Shown here in pieces: positions 1-8,000 of a stretch of DNA of 64,000 nucleotides; the first letter of the stretch is position 1, and each line of letters opens with the position of its first letter. The notes under the pieces were generated by a model. The model was given only the letters and a program-made list of their open reading frames with translations. It was not told where the DNA came from and did no database searches. Source of the DNA: Arthrobacter sp. ZGTC412 (GTDB lineage: Bacteria > Actinomycetota > Actinomycetes > Actinomycetales > Micrococcaceae); the NCBI RefSeq assembly GCF_002929215.1, contig NZ_PJII01000002.1, positions 336,753 through 400,752 of the forward strand. Reading direction: 5' to 3'. The position numbers and the translations under genes are program-made.

Positions 1-666
1 CGCGATGTGCAGCCCTGCCCGGAAGTCCGTGTCGCCCTGGACCGGAGCGCTGCTGCGCGGAATGAGGCGCTCGTCGGCGAGCAGCTGGGTATCGGCAGAA
101 ACAGTCAGCACCAGTTCCTCTGTGTCCGTGTCCCCCAGCCGCAGGTACGGGTGTGCCCCCAGGACGAACGGCGCCGGTGCCTTGGCATCGTTGACCAGCG
201 TCTGGCGGACCACCAGTCCCAGGTCTTCGGTGAGGAGGTACTGCACACGGTGCCGTGCCAGGAACGGGTAACCGTGCTGCGGAAAAATGGTGGCCTCGAG
301 CGTTACCGAATGCTCGGACTCGTCAACCAGCGCGTAAGAGGCGTTGCGGAGGAGTCCGTGGCTGGCGTTGTGGCGCGCCACCTCTGTGATGGCCAGCTGT
401 TGCTTTTTGCCGTCCAGGAACCACTGCCCGTCTTCCACCCGGTTGGCCCAGGGGGCCAGCGTAATCCCGCACCCGCCCGGCGGAATCTGGTCATCGCCGT
501 AGGTTTCCGTCAGCTGGACGCCCGCCCTGCTGAACAAGCGGAGTCCGGCGGCCAGTTCGGTGACCACTGCCAAGGCGTCTCCCCGCCGGAGTTCATACTG
601 CCGGCCGGTCGCATATGCCCGGTAGCCTGAAGCGACGCTGGTTTCGAGGGGTGAATCGGAAGTCAT
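1..666 (-). CDS. galM: Aldose 1-epimerase (mutarotase), 3' end beyond window
   Basis: The reading frame opens at ATG 664-666 on the minus strand and runs off the left edge, giving 222 codons of the N-terminal part. The translation has mutarotase features: HNASHGLLRN near residue 105, which includes the first catalytic-type His, and LGAHPYLRL near residue 175, with the second conserved His. It should interconvert alpha and beta anomers of galactose or glucose ahead of galactokinase in the Leloir pathway. It diverges from galT and galK across 130 bp. A TACGGT box lies 7 nt before the ATG, so the mRNA is probably leaderless. The C-terminal catalytic Glu cannot be seen because the gene is cut by the window. 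Confidence 0.9.
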   Translation of the reverse strand, partial: MTSDSPLETSVASGYRAYATGRQYELRRGDALAVVTELAAGLRLFSRAGVQLTETYGDDQIPPGGCGITLAPWANRVEDGQWFLDGKKQQLAITEVARHNASHGLLRNASYALVDESEHSVTLEATIFPQHGYPFLARHRVQYLLTEDLGLVVRQTLVNDAKAPAPFVLGAHPYLRLGDTDTEELVLTVSADTQLLADERLIPRSSAPVQGDTDFRAGLHIA

Positions 667-796
667 GAGCAATACCGTACAGCGCCGCCCGTTGCCCGCG
701 CACCCGACCGCTGTTCTATTTTGTTTGCTTCTATTCCTTTTTGAGCGACTCGTGACACAATATTGTTAAGTTGCGGCAACACCCAAAGGACGGTTC
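667..796. promoter_or_regulatory. Divergent galM / galTK regulatory region
   Basis: This 130-bp gap carries an unusually A+T-rich block at about 711-770 in a GC-rich neighbourhood. It holds a direct repeat TTCTATT (714-720 and 729-735, one and a half helical turns apart) and a perfect palindrome ACAATATTGT (757-766). The galM side has TACGGT (674-679) 7 nt before its ATG. The galT side has an AAAGGA ribosome binding site at about 785-790. The repeats look like operator half-sites for a sugar-responsive repressor, but which family binds them cannot be told from sequence. Confidence 0.5.
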
Positions 797-1957
797 ATGA
801 CGGGAATCACCAGCACCAGGCTCTCCGACGGCAGGGAGCTGATCTATTTTGATGACGCCCACGCCCCCAAAGCGCGGATGGCGGATACCACCACGGACCA
901 CCGCGGCCTGCCTCCCAGGGGCGAGCCGGGCGAAGTTCGTTTCGATGCCCTCACCGATGAATGGGTGGCGGTAGCAGCCCACCGCCAAAGCCGCACCCAT
1001 CTGCCGCCGGCGGACCAGTGCCCCATTTGCCCGACTACCGCCGGCAATCCTTCAGAGATACCGGCTGACGACTACGACGTCGTTGTGTTCGAGAACCGCT
1101 TCCCGTCGCTTGGCCCGGCCCTGGGCGCGGTCCCTGCTGAAACGGCCTGGGGAACAACGGGACCCGCCTACGGCCGCTGCGAAGTGGTGGCGTTCACCCC
1201 GGCCCATACCGGATCCTTTAGCGGCCTGAGCGAAGCCCGCTCCCGTACAGTGATTGAGGCTTGGGCGCAGCGCACCGAAGCCCTGAGCGCGCTCCCCGGC
1301 ATCAAGCAGGTCTTCCCCTTCGAAAACCGCGGCGCGGATATCGGCGTAACCCTCCACCATCCGCACGGCCAAATCTATGCCTACCCCTACGTCACCCCGC
1401 GCGCAGGTGTCCTGGGCGCCGCTGCCCGGAAGTTCTACGATGCGGCGGACGGCCGGGAGACCCTCACGGGCTCGCTGCTGCGCTCCGAAGGCGAAGACGG
1501 CAGCAGGATGGTCATGGAGGGCGAAAACTTCAGCGCCTACGTTCCGTTTGCTGCCCGCTGGCCGCTGGAGATCCATCTGGTTCCCCACCGCCAGGTTCCC
1601 GATCTGGCAGCGCTCAGCGGGGAGGAAAAGGATGAACTGGCGCATGTCTACCTTGACCTGCTCAAACGGCTGGACGCGCTCTACCCCACGCCCACGCCGT
1701 ACATCTCCGCGTGGCACCAGGCCCCGCTGGACGAACTGCTGCGTCCCGCAAGCTACCTCCACCTCCAGCTGACTTCCCCGCGGCGGGCCGCCGACAAGCT
1801 GAAGTTCCTCGCCGGTTCGGAGGCAGCGATGGGCGCCTTTATCAATGACACCACTCCGGAAAGCGTGGCCGAGCGCCTGCGCAACGTCACGGTTCCGGCT
1901 TCAACACCCTCCACCGCTGCCCTCCGGGCAGCCCTGCCCGAAGGAGCTCCCGCGTGA
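797..1957 (+). CDS. galT: Galactose-1-phosphate uridylyltransferase
   Basis: A 386-residue Leloir-pathway enzyme that exchanges UMP between UDP-glucose and galactose-1-phosphate. The sequence shows the zinc-binding CPIC pair near residue 76 and the active-site HHPHGQ (HPHGQ, His-triad superfamily) near residue 194. A second His-containing segment, IHLVPHRQ, lies near residue 258. The ATG at 797 is preceded by AAAGGA. The stop codon overlaps the GTG start of galK (GTGA), so the two genes are translationally coupled. The length is slightly above the usual 340-360 residues because of an N-terminal segment of about 40 residues before the conserved core. Confidence 0.96.
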   Translation: MTGITSTRLSDGRELIYFDDAHAPKARMADTTTDHRGLPPRGEPGEVRFDALTDEWVAVAAHRQSRTHLPPADQCPICPTTAGNPSEIPADDYDVVVFENRFPSLGPALGAVPAETAWGTTGPAYGRCEVVAFTPAHTGSFSGLSEARSRTVIEAWAQRTEALSALPGIKQVFPFENRGADIGVTLHHPHGQIYAYPYVTPRAGVLGAAARKFYDAADGRETLTGSLLRSEGEDGSRMVMEGENFSAYVPFAARWPLEIHLVPHRQVPDLAALSGEEKDELAHVYLDLLKRLDALYPTPTPYISAWHQAPLDELLRPASYLHLQLTSPRRAADKLKFLAGSEAAMGAFINDTTPESVAERLRNVTVPASTPSTAALRAALPEGAPA

Positions 1958-3141
1958 GTGCCGCATCCGACCCCGCGACCACACCACACGGCACCGGTGC
2001 CGAGGACCTGGCCGCCCGGTTTACCCGGGAGTTCGGCGGGGTTCCCGCCGGCATCTGGCAGGCGCCGGGACGCGTGAACCTGATCGGGGAACACACGGAT
2101 TACAACGAGGGGTTTGTCCTGCCCTTCGCGATTGACCGGACCGCACGCGTGGCAGTAGCAGTGCGCCCTGATAATTCCGTGCGGCTTTTGTCCACTTACG
2201 GGGACCAGGGCGTGGTGACCACCTCGCTGGACTCCCTGCAGCCCGGCTCGGGCAAGGGCTGGACCAAGTATCCGCTGGGTGTCATGTGGGCGCTTCGCCA
2301 GCGGGGCATCGACGTGCCGGGCGTTGACCTGCTGCTGGACTCGAACGTCCCGCTCGGCGCCGGGCTCTCCTCCTCCCACGCCATCGAATGCGCTGTCATC
2401 TCCGCGCTGAATGAACTGACCGGCGCCGGGCTGCAGGCAGAGGACATGGTCCTGGCCACACAGCAGGCCGAAAACGATTTCGTGGGGGCGCCCACGGGGA
2501 TTATGGACCAGTCCGCCTCGTTGCGCGGCTCCAAGGGCCACGCCGTCTTCCTGGACTGCAGGGACCAGAACGTCCGCCTGGTTCCGTTCGAAACGGAGCC
2601 GGCAGACCTCGTGATGCTGGTCATCGACACCAAGGTGTCCCACTCCCATGCCGACGGCGGCTACGCGTCCCGGCGCGCGTCCTGCGAGCTGGGCGCCGAG
2701 GTGCTGGGCGTTAAGGCACTGCGGGATGTCCAGGTAGGCGAACTTGAGGAAGCGTCCGGACTGCTGGACGAAGTGACGTTCCGCCGCGTGCGCCATGTGG
2801 TCACCGAGAATGACCGCGTACTCCAAACTGTGGACCTGCTGGCGGGCCAGGGGCCGGCAGCGATCGGCCCACTCCTGGACGCCAGCCACGCGTCCATGCG
2901 CGATGACTTCGAAATCTCCTGCCCGGAGCTCGACCTGGCCGTGGAGGCTTCCCGCGCCAAAGGCGCCATCGGCGCCCGGATGACCGGCGGCGGGTTTGGC
3001 GGTGCCGCCATCGCGCTCACACCGGTGGATTCGGAGCAGATGGTGCGCGACGCCGTCGTCAAGGCTTTCGCTGCTGCCGGGTTCACCGAGCCGGACATCT
3101 TCACCGTGACTCCGGCAGCCGGCGCGGCGCGGATTGCCTAG
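1954..3141 (+). CDS. galK: Galactokinase
   Basis: A 395-residue GHMP-family kinase that phosphorylates galactose at C1 with ATP. It has the galactokinase signature GRVNLIGEHTDYN near residue 32, the ATP-binding PLGAGLSSSHA near residue 133, and the C-terminal GGGFGGAAIAL near residue 347. The start is GTG at 1954 inside the galT stop region, with AAGGAG at 1941-1946 as ribosome binding site. It is the last gene of galTK and is followed within 10 bp by a strong terminator hairpin. No UDP-galactose epimerase gene (galE) is visible in this window. Confidence 0.97.
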   Translation: MSAASDPATTPHGTGAEDLAARFTREFGGVPAGIWQAPGRVNLIGEHTDYNEGFVLPFAIDRTARVAVAVRPDNSVRLLSTYGDQGVVTTSLDSLQPGSGKGWTKYPLGVMWALRQRGIDVPGVDLLLDSNVPLGAGLSSSHAIECAVISALNELTGAGLQAEDMVLATQQAENDFVGAPTGIMDQSASLRGSKGHAVFLDCRDQNVRLVPFETEPADLVMLVIDTKVSHSHADGGYASRRASCELGAEVLGVKALRDVQVGELEEASGLLDEVTFRRVRHVVTENDRVLQTVDLLAGQGPAAIGPLLDASHASMRDDFEISCPELDLAVEASRAKGAIGARMTGGGFGGAAIALTPVDSEQMVRDAVVKAFAAAGFTEPDIFTVTPAAGAARIA

Positions 3142-3149
3142 TTCCCCCA

Positions 3150-3191
3150 AACAGCTGAGGGCCCTACCTTCCGGTAGGGCCCTCAGCTGTT
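3150..3191. terminator. Bidirectional terminator between galK and Bax inhibitor gene
   Basis: A perfect 19-bp inverted repeat (AACAGCTGAGGGCCCTACC at 3150-3168 and its complement at 3173-3191) encloses a TTCC loop. It lies between the convergent galK stop (3141) and the end of the minus-strand gene at 3239. The A/T base pairs at the stem foot give a short U tract in both directions. Confidence 0.92.
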
Positions 3192-3238
3192 AATTGGCTA
3201 CTGCACGGCGTCCGACGGCGGGATGTCGCCGAGGTTTG

Positions 3239-4150
3239 CTAGTCGTCCCCTCGCAGGATGGCGAGCAGACGGATGATTTCGACGTAGAGCCATACCAGGG
3301 TGACGGTGAGTCCGAAGGCGGCAGTCCAGGAGAAACGCTGCGGGGCTCCGCTCCGGACGCCCGCTTCGATGCTGGTGAAGTCCATGACCAAAGAGAAAGC
3401 CGCGAGACCGATGGCCAGGATGCCGATGGCGATGCCGATGATGCCGCTTCGCAGCCCGAACGGTTCCGTGGTCAGACCCGTTACCATCATGACGAGGTTC
3501 ACCACGGAGAACAGTGCGTAGCCAACGATTGCGATCATAAAGAACTTCATGGCCTTAGGCGTGGCGCGGACCTTGCCGCTCTTAAAGAGCAGGAGCGTCA
3601 CGGTAAAGACGGACAGCGTGCCGAGGACAGCCTGAAGCCCCACACCCGGGTACATAGTGTCCAAAACCCGGGTGAGGCCGCCGAGGAAGAGGCCTTCAAG
3701 GCCGGCATAGGCAAGAATCAGCGCCGGAGAGGGCTGCTTCTTGAAGGTGTTGACCAGTGCCAGCACGAAGCCGCCCAGTGCGCCCACGATCATTAGGAGT
3801 GAAGCAAGGCCCATGCTCACGAACATGGTTACAGCGGCACCGACGAGCAGCACTCCGAGGCAGGCCGCGGTCTTGACGATGACGTCGTCGAACGTCATCC
3901 GTCCGGTATCAGCTGGACCCGCTGCAGGCTGGTTGTACATCTGCTGCAGCTGCTCGTCGGTCATGGGCTGTTGTCCGTAGCCCGGCTGGCCATAAGGAGC
4001 CTGACCGTAAGGGACCTGGCCATACGGCTGCTGGCCGTAGGAAGCCTGGCCGTAAGGAGCCTGGCCGTAGGGAGCCTGCGGGACAGGCGGTGCCTGGGTG
4101 GCTCCACGGAAGCTTTTTCCGTTGAAGATCGGGTTGCCGCCAAGTGCCAT
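3239..4150 (-). CDS. Bax inhibitor-1/YccA family membrane protein with YGQ-repeat N-terminus
   Basis: A 303-residue protein with two parts. Residues 1-85 are low complexity, with a run of YGQ-type pentapeptides (APYGQ, ASYGQ, QPYGQ, VPYGQ). After TFDDVIVKTAACLGV about seven hydrophobic segments follow, and the C-terminal segment ends VEIIRLLAILRGDD. The membrane part matches the actinobacterial branch of the Bax inhibitor-1 family (BaxI_1-like). Members of the wider family are thought to be membrane channels or stress modulators, but the role in actinobacteria is not established. The ATG at 4150 has a GGAGGAA ribosome binding site. The gene stands alone between the galK terminator and the long leader upstream of livH. 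Confidence 0.88.
   Translation of the reverse strand: MALGGNPIFNGKSFRGATQAPPVPQAPYGQAPYGQASYGQQPYGQVPYGQAPYGQPGYGQQPMTDEQLQQMYNQPAAGPADTGRMTFDDVIVKTAACLGVLLVGAAVTMFVSMGLASLLMIVGALGGFVLALVNTFKKQPSPALILAYAGLEGLFLGGLTRVLDTMYPGVGLQAVLGTLSVFTVTLLLFKSGKVRATPKAMKFFMIAIVGYALFSVVNLVMMVTGLTTEPFGLRSGIIGIAIGILAIGLAAFSLVMDFTSIEAGVRSGAPQRFSWTAAFGLTVTLVWLYVEIIRLLAILRGDD
3978..4083 (-). repeat. In-frame YGQ-encoding tandem repeat
   Basis: Imperfect 15-bp units such as GGAGCCTGGCCGTAA (plus-strand reading) are repeated about seven times. They encode the alternating (A/Q/V)PYGQ pentapeptides of the Bax inhibitor N-terminal tail. The unit is a multiple of three, so copy-number change by slippage would keep the frame. 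Confidence 0.8.
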
Positions 4151-4590
4151 TGCGGGATTCCTCCAATAGGGGATGTGTTGTGAACCTTATGGTTTACGCT
4201 ACCAATTTTCACGTCCTCGCACCGCTAAAAGTTCCCCGCAACCCCGGGTGCAACCCAACCGTGACGTGTTGAACCCGGCAATGCCGTTTGATGACGGACT
4301 CCAGCAGGGTGGCAGGCCCGTCCGGAAGCACCATGATTCAACAAAGGTTTCCTCCGGCTTTACCCACGGTTCGGGCTCCCGGCACCGCCCAGTTGTTATC
4401 TGATCGCTACCCTGACGCCCCCAATCACGGCATTTATCAGTTCTTCCGGGCTGTAGCATAAGCCAAGCAGGGTGACGGAACTCACATGCGTGACGGGTGC
4501 AGGGCGTTATGGCATCATCCCAGCCCTGCATCCGTTCGCAGCGGTTGCAAAGGCGCAGCCGAGACCGCCCCCCAAGTGGAGGTTTTCAAT
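4151..4590. other. 440-bp intergenic leader between Bax inhibitor and livH
   Basis: No convincing gene is present here; short open frames have no ribosome binding site or recognisable product. The clearest structure is an inverted repeat CGGGTGCAGGGC (4494-4505) with GCCCTGCATCCG (4523-4534), 12 pairs with one G-U and a 17-nt loop, about 60 nt before the livH TTG start. A TAGCAT hexamer at 4454-4459 is a possible -10 box for livH, which would put the hairpin in the mRNA leader. I could not assign the leader to a known riboswitch class. Confidence 0.5.
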
Positions 4591-5931
4591 TTGAGAAGTA
4601 CATCCCAGGGCCTGCGGGCCGGAGGACGCCGCAGGTTGCTAAGACTGTTGGGAGCCATCAGCGCATCCATCCTGGCAATCCTCCTCGTGGCGGCCCCGGC
4701 ATCCCAGGCCACTTCCCCCTCACCGACACCATCCCCGTCGAATCAAACCTTCCAGAACAACATCAGCGGCTTCCTGCGCGATGATGCTCGCGCGCCACTG
4801 GCCGATGTGACCATCACCGCCACGAGCGGCGACTTCACGGGCACCGCCAAGTCGTCAGCGAACGGCTCCTGGAGCATTGGGGTACCCGAGCAGGGCACCT
4901 ACACGGTGGAGTTGGACGAATCCACCCTGCCGGAGGGCATCACCCTTGCGGAGGGTCAGGAAAATCCCCGCGACGTTACGTTCAGCCAGACGTCCAACCT
5001 GTCGGTGATCTTCGCCTTCGGCAAGGGCATCGTGGTCCAGCAGCAGGACTTCGGTCAGAATCTGCTTAACCGCCTTGTGGCCGGGTTGAGCTTTGGTTTG
5101 CTCCTGGCGCTGGCGTCCGTGGGACTCTCGCTCATCTTCGGTACGACGGGCCTGACAAACTTCGCCCACGGCGAGATGGTTACCCTCGGTGCGGTTCTGG
5201 TGTTTGCATTCAATGCAATGGGACTTCCGTTCTGGCTGGCCATCATCCTGTCGCTGCTTGGCGGCGGATTGTTCGGCTACGTCCAGGACAGGGGGCTGTG
5301 GCGGCCGCTGCGGCGCCGCGGGACGGGCCTGGTGCCCATGATGATCGTCAGCATCGGCCTTGCCCTTGCCGCCCGGTACGTCATCCAGTTCTTCTTCGGC
5401 GGCGCCACCCAGCAGCTGCCGTTTGCCCAAAGCCCGGAAATCCAGCTCGGGCCGGTATCCATTTCGCCCAACAACCTCTGGTCGCTGGGCATCAGTGCTG
5501 TGGTGATCGCCCTGATCGGCATCGTCCTGCTGAAAACCAGGCTGGGCAAAGCCACGCGTGCAGTGGCGGACAACCCCGCCCTCGCGGCGGCGTCGGGTAT
5601 CGACGTCGACGGCGTGATCCGGATTGTCTGGATCACCGGCGGCATGCTGGCCTCGCTTGGCGGCATCCTCTGGGCGTACTACCGTCCTGGCGTAACCTTC
5701 GACATGGGCTCCGCGATCCTGCTGCTGATCTTCGCCGGAGTGACCCTCGGCGGCCTGGGGACCGTCTTTGGTGCCCTGATCGGTTCCATTATCGTCGGCA
5801 TCTTTGTGGAGCTGACCACCGTGTTCGGCCTCGCCGCCGACCTCAAATACGTGGGAGCCCTGTTCATCATGATCGTTGTCCTCTTGTTCCGGCCGCAGGG
5901 AATCCTGGGCCGACGCGAGCGCGTGGGTTAG
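4591..5931 (+). CDS. livH: LivH-type ABC permease with N-terminal secreted beta-domain
   Basis: A branched-chain amino acid type inner-membrane permease of 446 residues when started at TTG 4591. That start has GTGGAGG at 4576-4582 and gives a proper signal sequence (RRRLLRLLG, a hydrophobic stretch, then APASQATS). An upstream ATG at 4486 would add an implausible 35 residues. Residues 50-155 form a soluble domain resembling carboxypeptidase-regulatory or Ig-like beta-sandwiches (NISGFLRDDARAPLADVTI, GSWSIGVPEQGTYTVELD). The LivH core follows (LLLALASVGLSLIFGTTGLTN, FAHGEMVTLGA, GVTLGGLGTVFGALIGS). The fused domain should face outside the membrane. First gene of livHMGF. Confidence 0.9.
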   Translation: MRSTSQGLRAGGRRRLLRLLGAISASILAILLVAAPASQATSPSPTPSPSNQTFQNNISGFLRDDARAPLADVTITATSGDFTGTAKSSANGSWSIGVPEQGTYTVELDESTLPEGITLAEGQENPRDVTFSQTSNLSVIFAFGKGIVVQQQDFGQNLLNRLVAGLSFGLLLALASVGLSLIFGTTGLTNFAHGEMVTLGAVLVFAFNAMGLPFWLAIILSLLGGGLFGYVQDRGLWRPLRRRGTGLVPMMIVSIGLALAARYVIQFFFGGATQQLPFAQSPEIQLGPVSISPNNLWSLGISAVVIALIGIVLLKTRLGKATRAVADNPALAAASGIDVDGVIRIVWITGGMLASLGGILWAYYRPGVTFDMGSAILLLIFAGVTLGGLGTVFGALIGSIIVGIFVELTTVFGLAADLKYVGALFIMIVVLLFRPQGILGRRERVG

Positions 5932-5940
5932 GAGACAGCC

Positions 5941-6909
5941 ATGGACTTTGGATTCATTCTTGCCAGCGCCGCCGGGGAGATTTTCAGCCCCACGACGGCG
6001 GCCTACGCTCTGGCCGCACTCGGCCTCGCCGTTCACTTCGGCTACTCCGGGCTGCTCAATTTTGGCCAGGCCGGCTTTATGGCCGTCGGCGCCTACGGCT
6101 TCGCCATCTCAACCCTCACCTTCGGCGCCCCGTTCTTTGTGGGGCTGCTGATCGCCGTCATTGCTTCAGCGATTTTTGCCCTGCTGCTTGGCATCCCCAC
6201 ACTGAGGCTGCGCGCCGACTACCTCGCCATCGTTACCATCGCGGCGGCCGAAATCGTGCGGTACGTCGTGACCACCAACCAGCTCACCTCGGTGACCGGA
6301 TCGGCCAACGGGCTGGCTGCCTTCGAAGGGGGGTTCTACTCCATGAACCCGTTTCCTGAAGGCTCCTACTTCGGCATGAATAACCGTGACTTCTTCATCC
6401 GTGTGGTGGCGTGGGCGCTGGTCATCCTCTGCTGCACTCTGGTGTGGCTGCTCATGCGGAGCCCTTGGGGCCGGGTGCTTAAAGGCATCCGCGAAGACGA
6501 GAACGCCGTGCGTTCACTGGGCAAGAACGTCTATGCCTACAAGATGCAGGCCCTCATCATCGGCGGCGTACTGGGTGCCCTCGCCGGTATGGTCTTTACC
6601 CTCCCCCGAGGATCGGTGCAGCCGGCAAACTACGGAACGGAACTCACGTTCTTCCTCTACACCTGCCTCCTGCTCGGTGGCATGGCCACCGTCCTCGGGC
6701 CGGTCATCGGCGCCATGATCTTCTGGGTGGTCCTTTCGCTGACCCAGGGGATCCTCTATGGCCTGATCGAGTCAGGTGCCGTCACGTGGCTGAACACGGT
6801 CCAGGCCGGGCAGCTGCGCTACATCCTGGTTGGCGTCGCCCTCATGCTGTTGATGATCTTCAGGCCGCAGGGCGTCTTCGGAAACAAGAAGGAGCTGGCG
6901 TTCGCATGA
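5941..6909 (+). CDS. livM: LivM-type branched-chain amino acid ABC permease
   Basis: A 322-residue second permease of the importer, with LivM landmarks: NFGQAGFMAVGAY near residue 40, a long hydrophobic core, the cytoplasmic coupling segment SPWGRVLKGIREDENAVRSLG, and the C-terminal RPQGVFG. GGAGAC lies just before the ATG at 5941, 10 bp after livH. The last codons overlap the livG start (ATGA). It probably forms the membrane heterodimer with the upstream LivH-like protein. Confidence 0.94.
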   Translation: MDFGFILASAAGEIFSPTTAAYALAALGLAVHFGYSGLLNFGQAGFMAVGAYGFAISTLTFGAPFFVGLLIAVIASAIFALLLGIPTLRLRADYLAIVTIAAAEIVRYVVTTNQLTSVTGSANGLAAFEGGFYSMNPFPEGSYFGMNNRDFFIRVVAWALVILCCTLVWLLMRSPWGRVLKGIREDENAVRSLGKNVYAYKMQALIIGGVLGALAGMVFTLPRGSVQPANYGTELTFFLYTCLLLGGMATVLGPVIGAMIFWVVLSLTQGILYGLIESGAVTWLNTVQAGQLRYILVGVALMLLMIFRPQGVFGNKKELAFA

Positions 6910-8000
6910 GCAAGCACAGCGAAGAACCCACCACCGCACGTGCCGGGGAACCGGACTACATGACCGACAGCCGTCCCATAGCAGCCGGCGAAACCGGCCC
7001 CGGCTGCAAGAAACGGGATCCTATCGTCGTCGCCGAGAACGTAACCCGAAGCTTCGGCGGCATCAATGCGGTGGACGTCGACTACCTGGAAATCCCCCGC
7101 CACAAAATCACCGCTTTAATCGGCCCCAACGGAGCCGGCAAAACAACCCTGTTCAACCTGCTGACCGGGTTTGATACGCCGAACAGCGGCAAGTGGCAGT
7201 TCGAAGGCCAGAGCCTGGCAGGGGTGTCCCCCTACAAGGTCGCCCGGATGGGAATGGTGCGAACGTTCCAGCTCACCAAGGTCATGGGCAAGCTCACCGT
7301 GATGGAGAACATGCGCCTCGGCGCCTCGAACCAGCCCGGTGAGAGCCTCGCCAAGGCACTCTTCAAGGGCATCTGGGGCGGCAGGGAGAAACAGATTACC
7401 GCCGAGGCCGATGTCCTGCTGGAGAAGTTCAAGCTTGACGCGAAAAAGGACGATTACGCAGCGTCCCTTTCCGGCGGCCAGCGCAAACTCCTGGAAATGG
7501 CCCGTTCCCTCATGGTGCGGCCCAAGCTGGTGATGCTTGATGAACCCATGGCAGGAGTCAACCCTGCGTTGACGCAGTCCCTGCTCGATCACATTAAGAA
7601 CCTCAAAGCCGAAGGCATGACGGTTCTCTTCGTCGAACACGACATGCACATGGTCCGGCACATCGCCGATTGGGTGGTGGTAATGGCTGAGGGCAAGGTG
7701 GTGGCGGAAGGTCCGCCGGGGGAAGTCATGAAGAACCCCGCGGTGATCGACGCCTACCTGGGCGCCCACCATGACGTGGACCTTGGAGACTCCGAGGGCA
7801 TCAAGGAACTTGCAGCAGAACTCGTGGCTGACGAAGAATCCATCGTCGGAACGGAAAACGCGGGCATCATCGCCGTCGACGTCGTGGCCGGAGAGGGCGA
7901 CAACCCCGCCCCCACCGAGGATGGCCGGCCTCAGCGCGACCAACCGTTCGGCCGCCACGGAAGCACGGAGACCGGCACCACAGAGAAGGACAGCCAATGA
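6906..8000 (+). CDS. livG: LivG-type ABC transporter ATPase with long C-terminal tail
   Basis: The ATG at 6906 overlaps the livM stop by 4 bp and was chosen over an upstream frame extension into livM. The 364-residue product has Walker A GPNGAGKTT near residue 76, signature LSGGQRK near residue 189, Walker B LVMLDEP near residue 209 and the H-loop VEHDMH. These are the hallmarks of the Liv importer ATPase. Family members are usually about 250-260 residues. Here about 75 acidic, low-complexity residues follow the usual end (AYLGAHHDVDLGD), and about 40 residues precede the fold. The extra ends have no domain I recognise. Confidence 0.93.
   Translation: MSKHSEEPTTARAGEPDYMTDSRPIAAGETGPGCKKRDPIVVAENVTRSFGGINAVDVDYLEIPRHKITALIGPNGAGKTTLFNLLTGFDTPNSGKWQFEGQSLAGVSPYKVARMGMVRTFQLTKVMGKLTVMENMRLGASNQPGESLAKALFKGIWGGREKQITAEADVLLEKFKLDAKKDDYAASLSGGQRKLLEMARSLMVRPKLVMLDEPMAGVNPALTQSLLDHIKNLKAEGMTVLFVEHDMHMVRHIADWVVVMAEGKVVAEGPPGEVMKNPAVIDAYLGAHHDVDLGDSEGIKELAAELVADEESIVGTENAGIIAVDVVAGEGDNPAPTEDGRPQRDQPFGRHGSTETGTTEKDSQ

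Noticed and set aside
7-630. 207-codon open frame on the plus strand at the left edge
   Set aside because: It is antisense to the minus-strand galM frame, whose translation has clear mutarotase motifs; the plus-strand product resembles nothing.
1753-3150. 465-codon open frame antisense to galK
   Set aside because: A GC-rich shadow frame; galK on the other strand has all GHMP kinase motifs.
4494-4534. livH leader hairpin as a glycine, lysine or other known riboswitch
   Set aside because: None of the conserved sequence blocks of the riboswitch classes I know are present around the stem.
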